A stretch of 8,607 nt of DNA, taken from contig JAGAAD010000102.1 of the NCBI GenBank assembly GCA_017615445.1, positions 1-8,607 of the forward strand, in the 5' to 3' direction. Source of the stretch: Bacteroidales bacterium. Lineage in GTDB: Bacteria > Bacteroidota > Bacteroidia > Bacteroidales > UBA932. Below the pieces are notes generated by a model. It made no database searches. It saw only the letters and a list, made by a program, of their open reading frames with translations, and was not told where the DNA came from. Position 1 is the stretch's first letter. Every line of letters starts with the position of its first letter. A program made the translations under genes and the position numbers. Positions 6,827 to 8,607 of this stretch are shown here, piece by piece.

Positions 6827-6834
6827 TATATTTG
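6827..6834 (+). promoter_or_regulatory. -7 promoter box for the small membrane protein gene
   Basis: TATATTTG matches TAnnTTTG exactly and ends only 4 bases before the ATG at 6839, so transcription would start at or next to the start codon, giving a leaderless message. It lies about 20 bases from the opposing -7 box; the stretch between holds direct repeats of TGTGCGCAA/GTGCGCAA type and an ACAAATTTTGT inverted repeat. Confidence 0.5.
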
Positions 6835-6838
6835 CAAT

Positions 6839-7306
6839 ATGAAGTATATAGTTCGCGCACTCAAATACTACCTTTATCTGCTCGTTCTGCTCGTTCTTTT
6901 CGTGGCAGTCATCTATTTCATAACCGGCCATGGCGCTCCGCTCGAGTCCATGTTCAAGGAAGGGTATGATTCCCTTTGGAAGATGGCGCTGATAGTGCTG
7001 GCCCTGGCGGCAATCTATCCCCGCTTCGGCTATGGCAAGCGCCGCATCCGCGTGAAGGGTCCGGCAGAGGAGATAATCCCCAAGATCGAAGCCCATATGA
7101 ACGCCCGCGGCTACGAACTCGAAAGCCGCGACGCCGAAGACAACCTGGTCTTCCGTCAGGCGAGCTTCTTCGGCAGATTGTTCAAGATGTTCGACAAGGT
7201 CTACTTCACCCGCTCCCTCAGCGGCTACGAAATGGAAGGCCGCCTAAAGGACATCGTCCGCCTGGACACCGCCTTTTACCAGATCTTCGAGGAGACTGAC
7301 GAATAG
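6839..7306 (+). CDS. Small two-helix membrane protein (conserved Bacteroidetes hypothetical)
   Basis: This 155-residue protein has two hydrophobic segments, about residues 10-29 (YYLYLLVLLVLFVAVIYFIT) and 46-60 (LWKMALIVLALAAIY), followed by a soluble basic domain of about 95 residues (RIRVKGPAEEIIPKIEAHMN onward, ending RLDTAFYQIFEETDE). It resembles small uncharacterised proteins of Bacteroidales that begin MKYIIRxIKYF and contain an ITGH segment after the first helix; I know of no function. The ATG at 6839 is preferred over an in-frame GTG at 6794 because the GTG would place the promoter box inside the gene and add a peptide without family resemblance. It is divergent from the coiled-coil gene and convergent with lpxK. 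Element copy B starts 12 bases after its stop. Confidence 0.85.
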   Translation: MKYIVRALKYYLYLLVLLVLFVAVIYFITGHGAPLESMFKEGYDSLWKMALIVLALAAIYPRFGYGKRRIRVKGPAEEIIPKIEAHMNARGYELESRDAEDNLVFRQASFFGRLFKMFDKVYFTRSLSGYEMEGRLKDIVRLDTAFYQIFEETDE

Positions 7307-7317
7307 CTCCCGTTATT

Positions 7318-7371
7318 CGCAGAAGAGATTTTCCGCAGAAGAGATTTTCCGCAGAAGAGATTTTCCGCAGA
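7318..7371. repeat. 16-base tandem repeat in element copy B
   Basis: The unit CGCAGAAGAGATTTTC occurs three times identically at 7318-7333, 7334-7349 and 7350-7365, followed by a partial CGCAGA. Identity among units is higher than in copy A, suggesting recent homogenisation or a younger copy. Confidence 0.9.
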
Positions 7372-7419
7372 CGTGCCACACATCCGCCCCTGTTAGAAGG
7401 GCCTGTAGGGCATGTCTGC

Positions 7420-7453
7420 GTGTGGCTGGGGGCAAAATTGCCCTTAGCCACAC
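7420..7453 (+). other. Central hairpin of element copy B
   Basis: The arms GTGTGGCTGGGGGCAA and TTGCCCTTAGCCACAC pair at all 16 positions on the plus strand if two G-U wobbles are allowed (innermost pairs must open for the loop). The opposite strand would have A-C mismatches at those two places, pointing to an RNA read in the plus direction. No T-run follows, so it is not a classic intrinsic terminator. Confidence 0.75.
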
Positions 7454-7521
7454 GGTTAGGTACCCCACAATAGCGTCTGATGGGGGTCGGCGTGTGGCAT
7501 CTTCGCGGGTTTTCGTCGCGA

Positions 7522-7560
7522 GTGCGAGTGGTGTCCCAAATAAGCGGACACCACTCGCAC
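7522..7560. repeat. Perfect 15-base inverted repeat
   Basis: GTGCGAGTGGTGTCC (7522-7536) and GGACACCACTCGCAC (7546-7560) are exact reverse complements around a 9-base loop CAAATAAGC. It lies just outside element copy B, between two convergent genes. A bidirectional terminator is possible, but neither side has a T-run; a protein-binding palindrome is another option. Confidence 0.85.
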
Positions 7561-7602
7561 CTAAACGGCACCGCCTCCTCGCATAACGCGGCTCGGCGGC
7601 TA

Positions 7603-7650
7603 CAGTTCGGGCATTGCGGAGAGCTTTGGGGCTCTCCTCATGCCCGACTG
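7603..7650. other. Large two-part hairpin between convergent genes
   Basis: The outer arms CAGTTCGGGCAT and ATGCCCGACTG pair with a single bulged T, and the inner arms GGAGAGC (7618-7624) and GCTCTCC (7631-7637) pair perfectly around TTTGGG. It lies 21 bases beyond the lpxK stop and may act as the lpxK 3' end or as a transcription barrier; there is no T-tract. With copy B and the 15-base inverted repeat it accounts for most of the 365-base gap at 7307-7671. Confidence 0.7.
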
Positions 7651-7671
7651 TTGCCCGAAGCGCGGTCTGCG

Positions 7672-8607
7672 CTAAATGTTCGCTGAGATTAGACCCTCGA
7701 GCCGACTGACGAATAGTTCGTGTTCGCCCTCGGAGAGGAAACGGGCCTCGATGGGGAAATAGAAGAGCCTCTTCCTGACATCATCGCTGAGCAGCCGGCA
7801 GTCTTTGAGACGCTGGCTGTCTTTTTCCGTGGTGAAGAAGCAGGCGAAGGGGCAGGCGAGCATCGCGTCGTTGAAGGCGCGGACGTCCTTTTCGGTGAAG
7901 GCGTGGTGGTCCGGGAAGGAGAAGACCTGCTGGAGGGAATAGCCTGCGGCCAAATGGTCCACGAACTGCCGGTTTCGGGCGATACCGCAGATCACGACCG
8001 CGCGATCCGACCGCGGCCAGGAGGCCTCCGCGCCCTCGAAGACCGGGACGGGCTTCATATATTCGACCGTGCTGAAAAGGACGGGGATCTTGTCCCCGGC
8101 GGGAGTGTAGGCCATATGCGTGCCCGGCTCATAGCCCGTCAGGCGCAGGTTGTCCTGCGCGTAGCAGCCCTTTTCGTAGTCGCTCATCGCGGCGGGGCAT
8201 TTGGTGACCACTATTATGTCTGCCTTGAAAATTCGCTCCGGCAGGTCGCGCAGGCGGCCGAAGGGCAGCAGACGGTCTTTAAAGACAGGGCGCCCATAGT
8301 CCACAAGCACTATATTCAGCCCAGCCTTCAGCCTGCGGTACTGATAGGCGTCGTCCAGCACGATAGCGTCCACGCCGGAGCCTATCTTGTTGCAGCCTTC
8401 GATCCTGTCTTCGTCCACGACCACTCGCACGGAAGGGAACTTGCGTGCGATCTGCAGCGGTTCGTCGCCATAGAGGGCGGCGTCGCCGGCGGGGTCTACC
8501 TCCAGGTAGCCCTTGGTGCGACGCCCGTAGCCGCGCGAGAGCACGGCGAGCTGACGGCCCGCGAGTTCGCGGAGGATCAGCTCGGTGAGCGGCGTCTTGC
8601 CGGTGCC
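7672..8607 (-). CDS. lpxK: Tetraacyldisaccharide 4'-kinase LpxK, 5' end missing
   Basis: 311 residues are visible; the N-terminal part, roughly 40 residues including the usual membrane-anchoring helix, lies beyond the right edge. The visible reading frame starts inside the P-loop at GTGKTP (8607-8590) and goes through LSRGYGRRTKG, GDEPLQIARKFP, VVVDEDRIEG and the LDDAYQYRRL motif (aspartates at 8350-8355), then NIVLVDYGRP and FSFPDHHAF, all LpxK landmarks. LpxK phosphorylates the 4' position of the lipid A disaccharide at the inner face of the inner membrane, so the cell makes lipid A. In many homologues the DD motif reads DDxFQHR; here it is DDAYQYR. A GTG at 8544 is inside the conserved region and is not the true start. 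It converges on the small membrane protein gene. Confidence 0.95.
   Translation of the reverse strand, partial: GTGKTPLTELILRELAGRQLAVLSRGYGRRTKGYLEVDPAGDAALYGDEPLQIARKFPSVRVVVDEDRIEGCNKIGSGVDAIVLDDAYQYRRLKAGLNIVLVDYGRPVFKDRLLPFGRLRDLPERIFKADIIVVTKCPAAMSDYEKGCYAQDNLRLTGYEPGTHMAYTPAGDKIPVLFSTVEYMKPVPVFEGAEASWPRSDRAVVICGIARNRQFVDHLAAGYSLQQVFSFPDHHAFTEKDVRAFNDAMLACPFACFFTTEKDSQRLKDCRLLSDDVRKRLFYFPIEARFLSEGEHELFVSRLEGLISANI

Larger units (their letters stand above)
7318..7518 (+). repeat. 201-base dispersed palindromic element, copy B
   Basis: This is an inverted partner of 4530-4730, same length. On the plus strand, which is the sense of the gene just upstream, it has three identical 16-base units plus a partial fourth (7318-7371), then a 126-base core (7374-7499) bounded by TGCCACAC and GTGTGGCA, a central hairpin at 7420-7453, and GCGGGTTTTCG. 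As with copy A, it starts shortly after a stop codon and is oriented with that gene. Differences between the copies would change the amino acid in almost every instance in the open frames, and one frame open in A is stopped in B, so I read it as non-coding. Confidence 0.88.

Noticed and set aside
6794..6838. GTG at 6794 as the start of the small membrane protein
   Set aside because: It would place the -7 box inside the gene and adds an N terminus unlike the family, while ATG at 6839 begins a typical MKYIVR start.
7522..7560. Classic intrinsic terminator
   Set aside because: The stem is strong, but neither strand has a U-tract after it, so only a tentative terminator role can be offered.
7218..7571. 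Open minus-strand frame across element copy B that matches a frame in copy A (CHTPTPIRRYC-like peptide)
   Set aside because: Nearly every base difference between the copies changes the residue, and another frame is open in both as well, as expected of non-coding GC-rich DNA; it also runs into the small membrane protein gene on the opposite strand.

Overview
The window looks like chromosomal DNA of a GC-rich member of the Bacteroidales. The evidence is a DUF3109-type cysteine-rich protein, two membrane proteins of Bacteroidetes-typical make-up (one coiled-coil, one small two-helix protein), LpxK for lipid A synthesis (so an outer membrane), promoters matching the Bacteroidetes -7 box TAnnTTTG, and few Shine-Dalgarno sites. 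GC content well above Bacteroides suggests an Alistipes/Rikenellaceae-like or related lineage, but the genus cannot be fixed from this sequence. No phage, plasmid, transposase, CRISPR, tRNA or rRNA gene is visible.

Layout. Seven of the eight genes are on the minus strand. From right to left these are: lpxK (5' end beyond the right edge, ends at 7672); a coiled-coil membrane protein (6765-5857) coupled by TAATG to hemW (5857-4754); a NIF3-family metal protein (4342-3464); a degenerate M16 peptidase homologue (3298-893) coupled by TAATG to a DUF3109 protein (893-306); and the latter coupled by ATGA to an M24B Xaa-Pro aminopeptidase, which runs off the left edge. The only plus-strand gene (6839-7306) encodes a small two-helix membrane protein. 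It diverges from the coiled-coil gene across a 73-base promoter region and converges on lpxK. The genes are mainly housekeeping (lipid A, heme/radical SAM, peptide turnover, metal-binding proteins), with no obvious single pathway.

The unusual content is between the genes. Two 201-base copies of one non-coding element lie in inverted orientation at 4530-4730 and 7318-7518. Each starts shortly after the stop codon of a gene and points the same way as that gene. Each has three 16-base tandem repeats followed by a 126-base core with terminal inverted repeats and a strong central hairpin. Copy A abuts a separate array of three 51-base repeats (4391-4529). A third family, four degenerate copies of a 38-46 base unit, fills the gap upstream of the M16 gene, and its last copy supplies that gene's ribosome binding site. 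Two further hairpins lie between copy B and lpxK. The 201-base element is the best candidate here for something undescribed: a non-autonomous mobile element, a REP-like palindromic element, or a structured 3'-UTR RNA.

Among the proteins, the main oddity is the M16 homologue. The HxxEH zinc motif reads SELEH, and the segment that would carry the third metal ligand seems to be missing, so it is probably a pseudoprotease.
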